A stretch of 64,000 bases of DNA from Chryseobacterium sp. CY350 (GCF_027945075.1 NZ_CP116034.1:4026638-4090637), one strand, 5' to 3'; numbered from the stretch's first letter, positions 35,190 to 44,939 are shown. Program-made: numbers and translations. Notes: generated by a model from the sequence alone, not told the origin.

Positions 35190-38045
35190 ATGAAAAAAAA
35201 CTACCAGAAAATTATTTCTTTAGGTGTGCTATTGTCTATTTCAGTAGGATTAAGCGCTCAAACAAATGATTCTTTAAGAGTCAAGACAGTAGAAGAGGTT
35301 AAAATTACTGTCGGCTCCAGAAATAAAAACAGAGTTGCAACCGACACAGCAGTTCCTGTAGATGTTATTAATATTTCTGCACAAGGAGTTTTGAGTCCGC
35401 AAACAGATTTAAATCAGATTTTAAATTTTGCAGCTCCCTCTTTCACCTCTAATACAGCTACTGTTGCTGATGGGACTGATCATATCGATCCTGCACAATT
35501 ACGAGGTTTAGGTCCAGATCAGGTTTTGGTTTTATTAAACGGAAAAAGAAGACATACTTCTTCTTTAGTAAATATTAATGGAACGCCAGGAAGAGGATCT
35601 GTAGGAACAGACTTAAATGCAATTCCTGCTTTTGCAATTGATAGATTAGAGGTTTTACGAGATGGTGCTTCAGCACAGTATGGTTCTGATGCTATTGCAG
35701 GAGTAATAAATGTTGCCATGAAAAGAGCAACCAATCAATTAACTGCTGCAATTACGGCCGGAAGTTTTAATTCCCAAGGAGCAAATGATCACATCGGAGG
35801 TTGGGACGGTGGCAAGTATCAAGTCGATTTAAATTATGGAGCAAAATTGGGTGAGAAAGGCTTTATTAATTTTACAGGAAGCCTAATGACTCGTGACGAT
35901 ACCCAACGTGCTAAACCTAGAACAGGTACTATTTTTAATGCTTATAATTCTATAGAACAGCGTGCATTAGAAAATGGCGTCAATATTTCTTCGCTTTTTT
36001 CTAATATTGGAAATACCCCAAACACGACTCAAATTGTAGATTATATTCATCAATATGCAACGGGTGTTAATTATTTTAGTAGCGCACAGCAAACGGCTAT
36101 ACAATCTGCAAATACAATTGCAGGTTTGCAAACTGCCCTTAATTTTGATGTAACAGATAACGAATTGGCTTACAGAGGTCTGAATCGTGAAGATTTTAAC
36201 ATGAGAGTTGGCCAATCTAAATTAAAATCCGGACAGTTGTATGTAAATTCAGAATTTGACTTGGGGAGTAATATAACAGGTTATGCTTTTGGTGGTTACT
36301 CATACAGAAACGGAAATGCCGCGGGATTTTACAGATTGCCAAACCAGAGTAGAACGGCAACCTCTATCTATCCAAATGGGTTTTTACCGGAAATTGGTTC
36401 GGATGTGATTGATCTTTCTTTTGCCTCAGGATTAAAAGGGAAATTAGGAAGATTCAACTATGATGTAAGCAATACATTTGGGAAGAATTCTTTTGATTAC
36501 GCAATAAAAAATACGGCCAATGCAAGTATGCCTTATCCTAGCAAAACAGAGTTTGATGCAGGGGCTTTAGCTTTTTCGCAGAATACAATCAATGCGGATT
36601 TTGATACTAAAATTGATGTTTTAAAAGGTTTAAACTTAGCGTTTGGAGGAGAAGGAAGATTTGAGAATTTTAAAATTTCCGCAGGAGAAGAAGCATCGTA
36701 TGCGTTGTATGATATAAACGGCAATATCCAAACTCCATTAAGTCCAGCAGACCTGAAACCTACTGATTTTTATGGCGCAACAAGACCAGGAGGTTCACAA
36801 GTCTTCCCGGGTTTCAGGCCAGAAAATGCAATTAACAAAGGCAGGAATTCTTTCGCACTGTATTCTGATAATGAATTGGATGTTACAGACAAATGGTTGC
36901 TAAGTGTTGCATTGAGGTTCGAAAATTATTCAGATTTTGGCTCGACCTTTAATTACAAATTCGCTACACGCTACAAAATTACAGACAATATTAACGTGAG
37001 AGGTGCATTATCCACAGGTTTCAGAGCGCCTTCTTTACACCAAATTTATTTTAATTCTACTTCTACACAATTTGTGGGTGGCAGTGCTTTTGAGGTGGGT
37101 ACATTTTCTAATGATTCTAAGATTGCGGACATGTTAGGAATCGATAAATTAAAACAAGAAAAATCTTCTAGTTATTCTGCGGGATTTGCTGCAAAAATTC
37201 CTAGTGCGAAATTAGCTATAACAGTTGATGGATATTATATCAGAATTAATGATCGTATCGTTCTTACCGATCAATTTTCCAGACCGGGAGGTACTCCTTC
37301 TTCAGGAAGCCCGAATGCTGTTTTGAATGGATTATTTGATCAGGCAAACGCAAACGCGGCAACGTTTTTTGCCAATGCTATTGATACCCAAACTAAAGGA
37401 ATTGAAGCGGTGATTTCTCATAAAGCCAGTTTTTCTGATGTAAAGTTGAATAGTGATTTTTCTCTTACTGTTTCAAAAACAAATAGTGTAGGAGAAATTC
37501 ATTCGTCTGATGTTTTACAAAATGCAGGACAGGTAAATAGATATTATTCAGAAGCAAGCCGGGTTTATTTAGAAGAAGCAATACCAAGATTCAAATCATC
37601 ATTAATCAATACTTTAGAATTTTCTAAATTGAGTTTTATGATGAAAAATGTATATTTCGGAAAAGTGACAGACCCAAATACGGTAGATGTAAATGGAAAC
37701 GGGCAAATAGATGCTATCGTAGTAAACGGGCAGGCTGTAGAAAATGAACACCCGGTTTGGGGTGCTAAAGTGATAACAGATTTTTCTATTGCCTACAAAT
37801 TTACTAAGCAGGTCAGTTTGACAATTGGTGCAAATAATATATTTGATATTTATCCCGATCTAAACTATGGTCCTGTAGCTGCTAAAAGACCTACCGGTAT
37901 AGATGCAAACGGCAATGTAGTTTATGGCACAGCAACTTCAACTGTAGATTTATCAAATGCCAATCAATTTGTGTATTCTAGAAATGTTTCTCAGTTTGGG
38001 ATGAATGGCAGGTTTCTTTTTGCAAGAATAAATATGAATTTTTAA
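35190..38045 (+). CDS. TonB-dependent outer-membrane receptor
   Basis: 951 residues with signal peptide (MKKNYQKIISLGVLLSISVGLSAQ). No carboxypeptidase-like N-terminal domain. The plug starts about residue 40 and has LRGLGPDQVLVLLNGKRRH, RLEVLRDGASAQYGSDAIAG and GVINV, all TonB plug hallmarks. A 22-stranded barrel follows and ends in a typical aromatic terminus (FARINMNF). No SusD partner is present, so it more likely imports a siderophore, haem or small ligand than a polysaccharide. Ligand unknown. Single gene with its own terminator. Confidence 0.93.
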   Translation: MKKNYQKIISLGVLLSISVGLSAQTNDSLRVKTVEEVKITVGSRNKNRVATDTAVPVDVINISAQGVLSPQTDLNQILNFAAPSFTSNTATVADGTDHIDPAQLRGLGPDQVLVLLNGKRRHTSSLVNINGTPGRGSVGTDLNAIPAFAIDRLEVLRDGASAQYGSDAIAGVINVAMKRATNQLTAAITAGSFNSQGANDHIGGWDGGKYQVDLNYGAKLGEKGFINFTGSLMTRDDTQRAKPRTGTIFNAYNSIEQRALENGVNISSLFSNIGNTPNTTQIVDYIHQYATGVNYFSSAQQTAIQSANTIAGLQTALNFDVTDNELAYRGLNREDFNMRVGQSKLKSGQLYVNSEFDLGSNITGYAFGGYSYRNGNAAGFYRLPNQSRTATSIYPNGFLPEIGSDVIDLSFASGLKGKLGRFNYDVSNTFGKNSFDYAIKNTANASMPYPSKTEFDAGALAFSQNTINADFDTKIDVLKGLNLAFGGEGRFENFKISAGEEASYALYDINGNIQTPLSPADLKPTDFYGATRPGGSQVFPGFRPENAINKGRNSFALYSDNELDVTDKWLLSVALRFENYSDFGSTFNYKFATRYKITDNINVRGALSTGFRAPSLHQIYFNSTSTQFVGGSAFEVGTFSNDSKIADMLGIDKLKQEKSSSYSAGFAAKIPSAKLAITVDGYYIRINDRIVLTDQFSRPGGTPSSGSPNAVLNGLFDQANANAATFFANAIDTQTKGIEAVISHKASFSDVKLNSDFSLTVSKTNSVGEIHSSDVLQNAGQVNRYYSEASRVYLEEAIPRFKSSLINTLEFSKLSFMMKNVYFGKVTDPNTVDVNGNGQIDAIVVNGQAVENEHPVWGAKVITDFSIAYKFTKQVSLTIGANNIFDIYPDLNYGPVAAKRPTGIDANGNVVYGTATSTVDLSNANQFVYSRNVSQFGMNGRFLFARINMNF

Positions 38046-38067
38046 ATGTTTTATTGAAATATGATCG

Positions 38068-38100
38068 AAAAGGTGTGTTTTGCGCACCTTTTTTATTTTT
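38068..38100 (+). terminator. Terminator after TonB receptor
   Basis: Ten-base stem AAAAGGTGTG/CGCACCTTTT with one wobble, loop TTTTG, then T-run. Confidence 0.88.
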
Positions 38101-38116
38101 GTTGGTTTGATTTTTT

Positions 38117-38124
38117 TACTTTTG
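38117..38124 (+). promoter_or_regulatory. Candidate -7 box of threonine dehydrogenase gene
   Basis: TACTTTTG matches TAnnTTTG, 32 bases before the ATG at 38157. The nearest TTG upstream is only 15 bases away. Confidence 0.45.
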
Positions 38125-38156
38125 CGACATCTAATAAAATAGTAAAAAAATATACT

Positions 38157-39119
38157 ATGGAAAAAATTCTCATTACAGGAGCTTTGGGGCAAATTGGCAC
38201 AGAGCTTACCAACAGACTTGTAGAAATTCACGGAGCCGAAAATGTAGTTGCTTCAGGACTCGACAGATGGCAAAAAGACCTTACTTCTGCAGGATATTAC
38301 GAAAGAATGGATGTTACCAACACACAATTGGTAAGACAGGTCATTAAAGATTACGATATCACAACAGTTTATCATTTGGCTTCATTATTGTCCGGAACTT
38401 CTGAAAAGCAACCGGTTTTTGCATGGAAACTAAATCTGGAGCCGCTTCTTCATTTCTGTGAAATGGCGAAAGAAGGTTTGCTTAAAAAGATTTTCTGGCC
38501 CAGCTCGATCGCTGTTTTCGGAAAAGGAATTCCTAAAAATGATGTTGCTCAGGATGTTGTTTTGAATCCTACGACAGTGTACGGAATTTCAAAAATGGCA
38601 GGTGAAAAATGGTGCGAATATTATTTTGATAAATATGGTGTTGATGTAAGAAGTATCAGATATCCCGGTTTGATTTCATGGAAAACTCCGGCAGGTGGAG
38701 GAACCACAGATTATGCAGTTGAGATTTTTTATGAAGCAGTAGAAGAGGGGAAATATACAAGTTTTATTTCCGAAGATACGGCAATGCCGATGTTGTATAT
38801 GGATGATGCAATCAACGCAACGCTGAAATTAATGGAAGCTCCTAAAGAAAATCTGACGGTTCGTTCTTCGTATAATTTAGGAGGAATGTCTTTTACTCCA
38901 AAAGAATTGGCTGCTGAAATTAAGAGGGAAATTCCGGAATTTGAGATTGATTATAAACCAGATTTCAGACAGGCAATTGCTGATTCCTGGCCATCATCAA
39001 TCGATGACTCTATCGCTAAAAAAGATTGGAATCTTTCTTATGATTTCGGAATTTCTGAAATGTCTCAAGATATGATTAAGAATCTTAAAGTAAAATTGGA
39101 CAAAAAGAATCAAGGTTAA
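38157..39119 (+). CDS. SDR-type L-threonine 3-dehydrogenase / NAD-dependent epimerase-like
   Basis: 320 residues from MEKILITGALGQIGTEL. The start lies 32 codons inside the open frame because the upstream part overlaps the receptor terminator. The NAD loop is GALGQIG, the catalytic Tyr-Lys pair is in TTVYGISKMAGEKW, and the Ser in WPSSIAVFG. SSYNLGGMSFTPKEL is typical of the SDR threonine dehydrogenase family, which oxidises threonine to 2-amino-3-ketobutyrate. A related UDP-sugar epimerase cannot be excluded. Confidence 0.85.
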   Translation: MEKILITGALGQIGTELTNRLVEIHGAENVVASGLDRWQKDLTSAGYYERMDVTNTQLVRQVIKDYDITTVYHLASLLSGTSEKQPVFAWKLNLEPLLHFCEMAKEGLLKKIFWPSSIAVFGKGIPKNDVAQDVVLNPTTVYGISKMAGEKWCEYYFDKYGVDVRSIRYPGLISWKTPAGGGTTDYAVEIFYEAVEEGKYTSFISEDTAMPMLYMDDAINATLKLMEAPKENLTVRSSYNLGGMSFTPKELAAEIKREIPEFEIDYKPDFRQAIADSWPSSIDDSIAKKDWNLSYDFGISEMSQDMIKNLKVKLDKKNQG

Positions 39120-39193
39120 ATTAACTTTAACTGAAATGTTATTTAACTACTGAAAAATAATAACTTATACTATTTATCTAAACTTTAATTTAA

Positions 39194-39946
39194 ATGATTT
39201 TACTGACCTTTAATTTAATCAATATAGAATCTGAAACTAAAAATGAACTTCAGATTTCTGATGTTGAAAGGTTAGCAATCACAGAGGCCAATACTAAATC
39301 GGTCTTAAGAATTTTAGATATTCACGAAGTTAAAGCAAGTTTCTTTATTGAAATTTCAATCGCAGAAAAACTAAAAAATTTGATAAAAGCAATTTCTGCT
39401 CAAGGGCATGAAATTGCTTTTTACAATAAAAACTCATCATCTTCACAAATTGAGTTTACCAAGAAATGGGCTGAAGATTTTCTTGAAAAACAGATTCGTG
39501 GTATTCGTCAAAAGGAATTTAAGATCGGCGAAACAGAATTGAAATTGATGGGATTTAATTATATCTCAAACATCGATCACGCAGATATTCTGTTTCCTTT
39601 CAAACGTCTGAAAAGAGATTCGGAGATCACTGAAGAAAACGGAATCAGCATTGTCCCGGAAAGTATCTCGCCTTACAGTCAGCTTCCTTATAATGATTTT
39701 GTGTTTCAGGTTTTGCCAATGAAATATTATCAGAATATGCTTTTTGAAACTTTAAAAAAGGACGATTTTGTTTTGGTCTATCTTGATACATGGCAGTTTA
39801 CCGATGTTAAAAAATACAATTTTAAAGTTCCATTCCACAGAAGTTTTAACTGTGGAAAAAAGATGGAAGACAAACTTGAAGATTTTCTAGTTTGGATTAA
39901 CGAAAAAGAATTGGCGACTTCGAGAATGAAGGATTATATTTTTTGA
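39194..39946 (+). CDS. NodB-like (polysaccharide deacetylase fold) protein lacking metal ligands
   Basis: 250 residues, no signal peptide. The stretch VKASFFIEISIAEKLKNLIK (about 46-65) and SAQGHEIAFY match the core of polysaccharide deacetylases. Motif 1, normally TFDxxD, is LTFNLIN (Asp to Asn7), and the second motif, normally SHxxxH, is FYNKN (His to Tyr77), so the zinc site appears lost. Likely not a deacetylase. Convergent with the next gene, four bases between stops. Confidence 0.7.
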   Translation: MILLTFNLINIESETKNELQISDVERLAITEANTKSVLRILDIHEVKASFFIEISIAEKLKNLIKAISAQGHEIAFYNKNSSSSQIEFTKKWAEDFLEKQIRGIRQKEFKIGETELKLMGFNYISNIDHADILFPFKRLKRDSEITEENGISIVPESISPYSQLPYNDFVFQVLPMKYYQNMLFETLKKDDFVLVYLDTWQFTDVKKYNFKVPFHRSFNCGKKMEDKLEDFLVWINEKELATSRMKDYIF

Positions 39947-39950
39947 TGTT

Positions 39951-40250
39951 CTATAACTTTCTGCTACTATTTTCCTGTAGAAATTTGATGATAGCGTCGT
40001 TTGCTAATCGTTCTACATCTCCTTTTATATTACGGTCTTTAAATTTAGAAAGCGCATACTGTTGGATCTCCATTACCAAAGAATTTAGATAGTTTCGTCC
40101 ACTATTTTCATATTCCTTCAGTTCAGATTCATTTAATTGAATAAGCATGTTAAAATTGATAAATGAATGACTGCAGTTAACGTCAATGTAGCAGTCGTTT
40201 TCATGACTGAGGAAGAACCATGATTTAGATTCAAAATCAATTATTTTCAT
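39951..40250 (-). CDS. Hypothetical cytoplasmic protein
   Basis: 99 residues, acidic start (MKIIDFESKSWFFLSHENDC) and a helical C-terminus with many Lys and Glu. No family recognised. It has a good length and codon pattern and fills the gap between two genes, and lies 20 bases downstream of the metallophosphoesterase start-strand neighbour, possibly co-transcribed. Confidence 0.6.
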   Translation of the reverse strand: MKIIDFESKSWFFLSHENDCYIDVNCSHSFINFNMLIQLNESELKEYENSGRNYLNSLVMEIQQYALSKFKDRNIKGDVERLANDAIIKFLQENSSRKL

Positions 40251-40270
40251 AATAAGTTTTTAATGAAGAA

Positions 40271-41476
40271 CTACGAAAGTACCAGTAAGGTAATCTCTGG
40301 CAAAACCCCAACTCTTCCCGGATATCCCAATACTCCGAAACCGCGGTTTACATAAAGCATTTTGCCTTCACTTTCATACAAATCTGCCCATTTCGGATAA
40401 CGGTATTGTACAGGCGACCATTTGATGTTTTTTAAATCTAAACCAAACTGCATTCCGTGTGTGTGACCGGAAAGTGTCAAGCTAATGTCTGCAGGGTGTT
40501 TTTTAACAACGTAATCAAAATGAGTAGGGTCATGGCTCATTAAAATTTTAGCAGCATTTTGGGGAACGTTTTCTAACGCTTTATCGATTTTTCCAAATTG
40601 CGGAAAAGGCTTCAGTCCCCAGTTTTCGACTCCTAGAATGTATAATTTTTCTCCATTTCTGTCGATTGCGCGGTTTTCGTTCATCAGCATTTCAAAACCG
40701 GCCTGTTTCTCGTATTCAATGAGCATTGCAAGATTCGCGTCTTTTGCTTTGGGCGATTCCCACGTCACATAATCACCGTAATCATGGTTTCCTAAAACCG
40801 CAAACTTTCCGTCTTTTGCTTTAATTTTAGAGAAAAGAGGGATGAAAGGTTTGAATTCTTCAGATACATTATTTACCATATCTCCGGTAAATAGAACCAA
40901 ATCAGCTTCTTGTTCATTAATCAAATCAATTGCGTGTTGCAATTTGCTTGGATCAGAAAAACTTCCGCTGTGAACGTCTGAAATCTGAATGATTTTGTAT
41001 CCTTTAAAACTACTTGGAAGATTTTTAATTTTAACTTTTACTCTTCTTACTTTGTGTCTGTATTTTCCGAAAGTAATGCCGTCAATAAATAGTGCAGAAA
41101 GAACTCCGCCCAAACCTAATCCTACGATGCTTAAAAATTTTCTTCTTTCCGGAAAAAAGTTTTCGTCTGGCTTTAAAAAACCTACAAAATATGCACCTGC
41201 TCTGAAAATATCGTCTATCAATAAGAATAAAACAATAAAAATTTTAGGTAAAATAAAGACCAAAAACAAGGAGATCATAATTTGTGCTCTCATCGTACTT
41301 CTGTCTGATTTCTGAAAATGAGAAACTTCGTAAGCAAAGAATCCGTAGATGGCCAGAGACAAGACGCAATAACCGATTTTGATCCACGAATTATCAGTTA
41401 ATGTTCTTATTGCCTGATAGATATAGACTTCGAGAAACAGGAAGATAGCAGTTATAAATAAAAAATTTTTTTGCAT
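40271..41476 (-). CDS. Membrane-bound metallophosphoesterase (YkuE-like)
   Basis: 401 residues. Three to four N-terminal membrane helices (to about residue 135) precede a calcineurin-like phosphoesterase: ISDVHSGS, FTGDMVNN, GNHDYGDY, MSHDPTHF and SGHTHGMQFG supply all metal-binding motifs. It may act on UDP-diacylglucosamine-like or other phospho-substrates at the membrane. Substrate unknown. Confidence 0.88.
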   Translation of the reverse strand: MQKNFLFITAIFLFLEVYIYQAIRTLTDNSWIKIGYCVLSLAIYGFFAYEVSHFQKSDRSTMRAQIMISLFLVFILPKIFIVLFLLIDDIFRAGAYFVGFLKPDENFFPERRKFLSIVGLGLGGVLSALFIDGITFGKYRHKVRRVKVKIKNLPSSFKGYKIIQISDVHSGSFSDPSKLQHAIDLINEQEADLVLFTGDMVNNVSEEFKPFIPLFSKIKAKDGKFAVLGNHDYGDYVTWESPKAKDANLAMLIEYEKQAGFEMLMNENRAIDRNGEKLYILGVENWGLKPFPQFGKIDKALENVPQNAAKILMSHDPTHFDYVVKKHPADISLTLSGHTHGMQFGLDLKNIKWSPVQYRYPKWADLYESEGKMLYVNRGFGVLGYPGRVGVLPEITLLVLS

Positions 41477-41486
41477 AATTGAGTTT

Positions 41487-41521
41487 TAAAAAAGCACAAA
41501 AGAAATTTCCTCTGTGCTTTT
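41487..41521 (-). terminator. Terminator after KAS III gene
   Basis: AAAAGCACA (41490-41498) pairs with TGTGCTTTT (41513-41521) with a 14-base loop. On the minus strand a T-run follows. Confidence 0.75.
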
Positions 41522-41549
41522 CAATATTTTTTAAATTAAATTTTAAGTC

Positions 41550-42617
41550 TTAGGGAAATTTGTAAACGATCGCGTTAATATTCATTCCGGCACCTACAGA
41601 AGTCATCACGACGTTTCCTTTTTCTTTAAACGTTTGACCTTGCATTTTTCCTTTAATTATTAAATCAAACATGGTAGGAATGGTTGCAACAGAAGAATTT
41701 CCAAACTCCTGAATTGTCATTGGTGAAATTGAATGGTCGTAATCTTTGATGTCATACAATTTGTGAAGTCTTTCGATCATGGCATAATCCATCTTTGCAT
41801 TAGCCTGATGAATTAATATTTTGTCGATATCTTCGATAGAAAGACCGGCGTTATCAATGGTTTCTTTAATTGCAGACGGTACGTTTTTAAGTGCGTATTC
41901 GTAGATTTTTCTGCCCATCATTCTGATATACAGTTTCTGATCGTCAAAATCTCTGTTGATGGAAGGGCCATTTCGTAAGTATTCTAATTCCGGGCCGTTA
42001 TCGCAGATTGTATTGTGAGAAATAATCCCGACATTTTCTTCATCTGTAGCTTTTACAACAACTGCTCCTGCTCCGTCGGCAAATATCATTTTGTTTCTGT
42101 CGTACGGGTCTGTCACGCGGCTTAAAGTTTCTGCGCCAACAACCAAAATAGTTTTTGCAACACCTGCTTTGATAAGATTATTTGCCAAAATCATTGCTTC
42201 GACCCATCCCGGGCAACCAAAAATCATATCGTAAGTGATACATTTTTTATTTTTTATACCCAGATGATTCTTCACTCTTCCTGCCATATTCGGCATAAAA
42301 TTGGCAGCGCCATTGGTACCTACTTCACCAAAATTGCTGGCGTATATAATGTAGTCTAAATCTTCGCCGTCAACTTTTGCATCTTCTAAAGCAATTTTCG
42401 AAGCTTCATAACCAATTTTTGAGTTTGAGGTGTCATCGCCAATATATCTTCTGTTTTCAATTTCTGTAATTTCTACAAATTTTGAGATGATTTCTTCAGT
42501 TGGCTTTTCTATTTTTTCGCCTTCATCGGTATAGAATTCAGAATTAAGAAAATGATTTCTACCAATAACTCTGCTAGGAATGTAAGATCCAGAACCAATT
42601 ATGATCGTATTCGGCAT
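41550..42617 (-). CDS. 3-oxoacyl-ACP synthase III family protein
   Basis: 355 residues from MPNTIIIGSGSYIPSRV at 42617. The triad is visible: Cys in TYDMIFGCPGWVEA, His in ILIHQANAKMDY, Asn in QEFGNSSVATIPTM. Thiolase-fold enzyme that condenses an acyl-CoA with malonyl-ACP to begin fatty acid synthesis, as FabH. The substrate loop differs from E. coli FabH, and Bacteroidota have several paralogues, so a role in a secondary pathway is possible. Confidence 0.88.
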   Translation of the reverse strand: MPNTIIIGSGSYIPSRVIGRNHFLNSEFYTDEGEKIEKPTEEIISKFVEITEIENRRYIGDDTSNSKIGYEASKIALEDAKVDGEDLDYIIYASNFGEVGTNGAANFMPNMAGRVKNHLGIKNKKCITYDMIFGCPGWVEAMILANNLIKAGVAKTILVVGAETLSRVTDPYDRNKMIFADGAGAVVVKATDEENVGIISHNTICDNGPELEYLRNGPSINRDFDDQKLYIRMMGRKIYEYALKNVPSAIKETIDNAGLSIEDIDKILIHQANAKMDYAMIERLHKLYDIKDYDHSISPMTIQEFGNSSVATIPTMFDLIIKGKMQGQTFKEKGNVVMTSVGAGMNINAIVYKFP

Positions 42618-42685
42618 TCGTTTAAATAATTTTAAAGATGCAAAGTTAATAATTAATATTAATAAGAAAGAATTAAAAATATTAT

Positions 42686-42693
42686 TAAATTTG
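42686..42693 (+). promoter_or_regulatory. Candidate -7 box for the 42717 gene (divergent region)
   Basis: TAAATTTG, 23 bases before ATG 42717. On the opposite strand TAACTTTG (42648-42641) stands 23 bases before the KAS III start. The two would be divergent promoters 37 bases apart. Confidence 0.45.
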
Positions 42694-42716
42694 CAAAAAT
42701 TGTGCATTACAATACT

Positions 42717-43286
42717 ATGAAAAACAATCCGTCACTCAAAGGTTTACTCATTGCCGCTGTAGTTTTTATTCTTGCTTTCGGAGTCTACTTCTTCTTCCTT
42801 GCCAAGAAAAATTATTATTTGGTAGATAATCCGACGCCTGAAACTTACTATTTTAAGATCAATAACGGTTCTGAAGGCATTATTTCGGCAGGACAATTTG
42901 TAAATGTTGACCTTAAAAAGGGTAAAAATTCAATTAAAGTTTTTGATCAGAATAAGAAATTACTGTATGATTCTGCCTTTGAGGTGAATAAAATTAGAGG
43001 TCTTATTAATATTGCTCACAAGGATTATTATATTAATCGTCAATATTATGGGTACAATCTTAAAAAAGATTCATTACTTTTGGCGTTGGATAAAACGATT
43101 ATAGACGGGAAACCGTATTTTGGAGGGGCAAAACACTTCAATAAACTTTATACAGAAGATTTTTATTACAATGTTGATGAAGATTATGATAAGCTGATTA
43201 AGAATATTGATAAAGTCGAAAGCCGGTCAAAGATTTTTAGAAAAGAAGATTACCTTAACTATTATAAAGAATATTACAAGTTTTGA
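42717..43286 (+). CDS. Hypothetical single-pass membrane protein
   Basis: 189 residues from ATG 42717 (MKNNPSLKGLL), one membrane helix at about 9-30 (LIAAVVFILAFGVYFFFLA) and a Tyr/Lys-rich periplasmic domain that begins with a beta region (TYYFKINNGSEGI). No family recognised. Its stop overlaps the TTG start of the methyltransferase gene, so both are probably one operon. Confidence 0.7.
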   Translation: MKNNPSLKGLLIAAVVFILAFGVYFFFLAKKNYYLVDNPTPETYYFKINNGSEGIISAGQFVNVDLKKGKNSIKVFDQNKKLLYDSAFEVNKIRGLINIAHKDYYINRQYYGYNLKKDSLLLALDKTIIDGKPYFGGAKHFNKLYTEDFYYNVDEDYDKLIKNIDKVESRSKIFRKEDYLNYYKEYYKF

Positions 43287-44014
43287 CAAACGATATTAAT
43301 AAAGTAACTCCCTACAATTCTGAGGCTACCAAAAAAAGCCAGGTAGAGGATATGTTCGACAATATAGCGCCGAAATACGATTTGCTAAACCATGCGTTAT
43401 CTATGAAAATAGATGTTCTGTGGAGAAATAAAATGGTGAAGATGATGAAGGAAGATGCTCCTCAGGAAGTACTAGATGTGGCTACCGGAACAGGAGATCT
43501 TGCGATAGCGGTGGAAAAAGGAACCAATGCTAAAGTAGTTGGTCTCGATCTATCGCAACAAATGTTAAATGTTGGCGTTATTAAAATAAAAAAACTTAAA
43601 TTAGACGGCAAAATTTCTATGCAGAAAGGTGATGCAGAAAATTTACCTTTCGAGGACAATAGATTCGATGCTGTTTCCGTTGCATTTGGAGTGAGAAATT
43701 TTGAAAACCTTACCAAAGGTTTGGCAGAGCTGAGAAGAGTAGTGAAAGAAAACAAGAGCGTGTATATTCTGGAGTTTTCAAAAGTGGAAGGTTTTTTAGG
43801 ACCGTTTTATATGTTTTATTTTAAAAATATATTACCGGCAATCGGCAGATTGGTTTCTAAAGATAACAGGGCGTATACTTATTTACCAGATTCTGTAAAT
43901 GCTTTTCCATTCGGAGAAAAAATGAGACAAATCCTGCTAGATACAGGATTTAAAAAAGTAGAATATAAAAAATTAAGTTTAGGTATAGCCACAATTTATA
44001 AAGCAACAAAATAA
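43283..44014 (+). CDS. ubiE: Demethylmenaquinone methyltransferase / UbiE family
   Basis: 243 residues beginning at TTG 43283. TTG-ACA also creates the stop TGA of the gene upstream. MFDNIAPKYDLLNHALSMKI is the UbiE hallmark, LDVATGTGDLAIA the SAM loop, and RVVKENKSVYILEFSKVEG motif III. In menaquinone-making flavobacteria it does the last step (menG role). The cydAB oxidase here would use that quinone. Confidence 0.94.
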   Translation: MTNDINKVTPYNSEATKKSQVEDMFDNIAPKYDLLNHALSMKIDVLWRNKMVKMMKEDAPQEVLDVATGTGDLAIAVEKGTNAKVVGLDLSQQMLNVGVIKIKKLKLDGKISMQKGDAENLPFEDNRFDAVSVAFGVRNFENLTKGLAELRRVVKENKSVYILEFSKVEGFLGPFYMFYFKNILPAIGRLVSKDNRAYTYLPDSVNAFPFGEKMRQILLDTGFKKVEYKKLSLGIATIYKATK

Positions 44015-44017
44015 CCT

Positions 44018-44800
44018 ATGAATAAATTTCTATTAAAAGCTCTGGTTTTAGCATCAGTTAGCATAGCAACTTTTGCAGATGCGCAATTTAGAACTCGCAA
44101 CAGGATGGATAAGCTGGAAGATTTTGACCAGCAAAAATTCAGTTGGGGTTTCTTTCTAAACGGAAATAGACTAGACTACCGCATCGTACTTAATCCTAGA
44201 TATGGGATGAATGCTAATCAAAATCTTGTAACGTCAAAAGAAAGTTACAGTTTTGGAGCTGGTCTTATCACAAAATTCAGATTAAATGATTACTTAGACG
44301 TAAGAGTAGAGCCAGGTTTACAGTTTGCGCAAAGACAATTGATTTTCAATACACAATCTAACGATATATATCAGAACGGAAACCCTCAAAACCCTCCGTT
44401 TACACCTATTGCACTTACTGAAAAAGACAGAGTAAGAGAGATAAAATCTACTTTGGTAGACGTTCCGGTATTATTGGAACTTCACGGGGAAAGATGGTAT
44501 AACTCAAGACCTTATGTTGCTGCAGGGGTTAATTATATTGTGAATCTGCAATCAAACTCAGATTCTGAAGATGATAACCAACAGCAGGTTTTCAGATCTA
44601 CAACGCATAATTTTGCATGGTCTGCGGAAATGGGAATTCAGTTTTACTTTAATAAATTTAAATTGACACCAGCAATCAGAGGAACATTTTTCATGAATAA
44701 CGAAATGGTATCAGATAATGCTACAACACCACCTTACTGGTCTGCGGCAGTTTCTACGTTGCAGACAAGAGCAGTAATGTTTGTATTGAAATTTGAATAA
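44018..44800 (+). CDS. PorT/SprT-family type IX secretion protein
   Basis: 260 residues with a signal peptide (MNKFLLKALVLASVSIATFADAQ) and an eight-stranded outer-membrane barrel pattern. The order ubiE then porT/sprT is known from other flavobacteria (sprT next to ubiE in Flavobacterium johnsoniae), and the length and RxxRNRMDKLEDFDQQKFSWG-type start fit. PorT is required for the type IX secretion system that exports adhesins and proteases. Distance to ubiE is three bases. A terminator follows. Confidence 0.85.
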   Translation: MNKFLLKALVLASVSIATFADAQFRTRNRMDKLEDFDQQKFSWGFFLNGNRLDYRIVLNPRYGMNANQNLVTSKESYSFGAGLITKFRLNDYLDVRVEPGLQFAQRQLIFNTQSNDIYQNGNPQNPPFTPIALTEKDRVREIKSTLVDVPVLLELHGERWYNSRPYVAAGVNYIVNLQSNSDSEDDNQQQVFRSTTHNFAWSAEMGIQFYFNKFKLTPAIRGTFFMNNEMVSDNATTPPYWSAAVSTLQTRAVMFVLKFE

Positions 44801-44820
44801 AATAACACAAAATTAATAGA

Positions 44821-44856
44821 GAAAGGAGGTGCTTTGGCATCTCCTTTCCTGTTTTT
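44821..44856 (+). terminator. Terminator after porT
   Basis: Twelve-base stem GAAAGGAGGTGC/GCATCTCCTTTC with one wobble, loop TTTG, then T-run. Confidence 0.93.
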
Positions 44857-44881
44857 AGTCAAAATATAGAGACTTTTATTT

Positions 44882-44910
44882 TTGTTAGTCTTTTTATTTT
44901 CATATTTTTG
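44882..44910 (+). promoter_or_regulatory. Candidate promoter of the coiled-coil/zapA unit
   Basis: TTG (44882-44884), 18-base spacer, TATTTTTG (44903-44910), 30 bases before the ATG at 44940. Confidence 0.5.
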
Positions 44911-44939
44911 CTTTTAGTTAGAATATTTAGAAACCTGAA

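Noticed and set aside
38061..38156. 32-residue extension of the threonine dehydrogenase
   Set aside because: It overlaps the TonB receptor terminator and adds hydrophobic sequence before the NAD loop.
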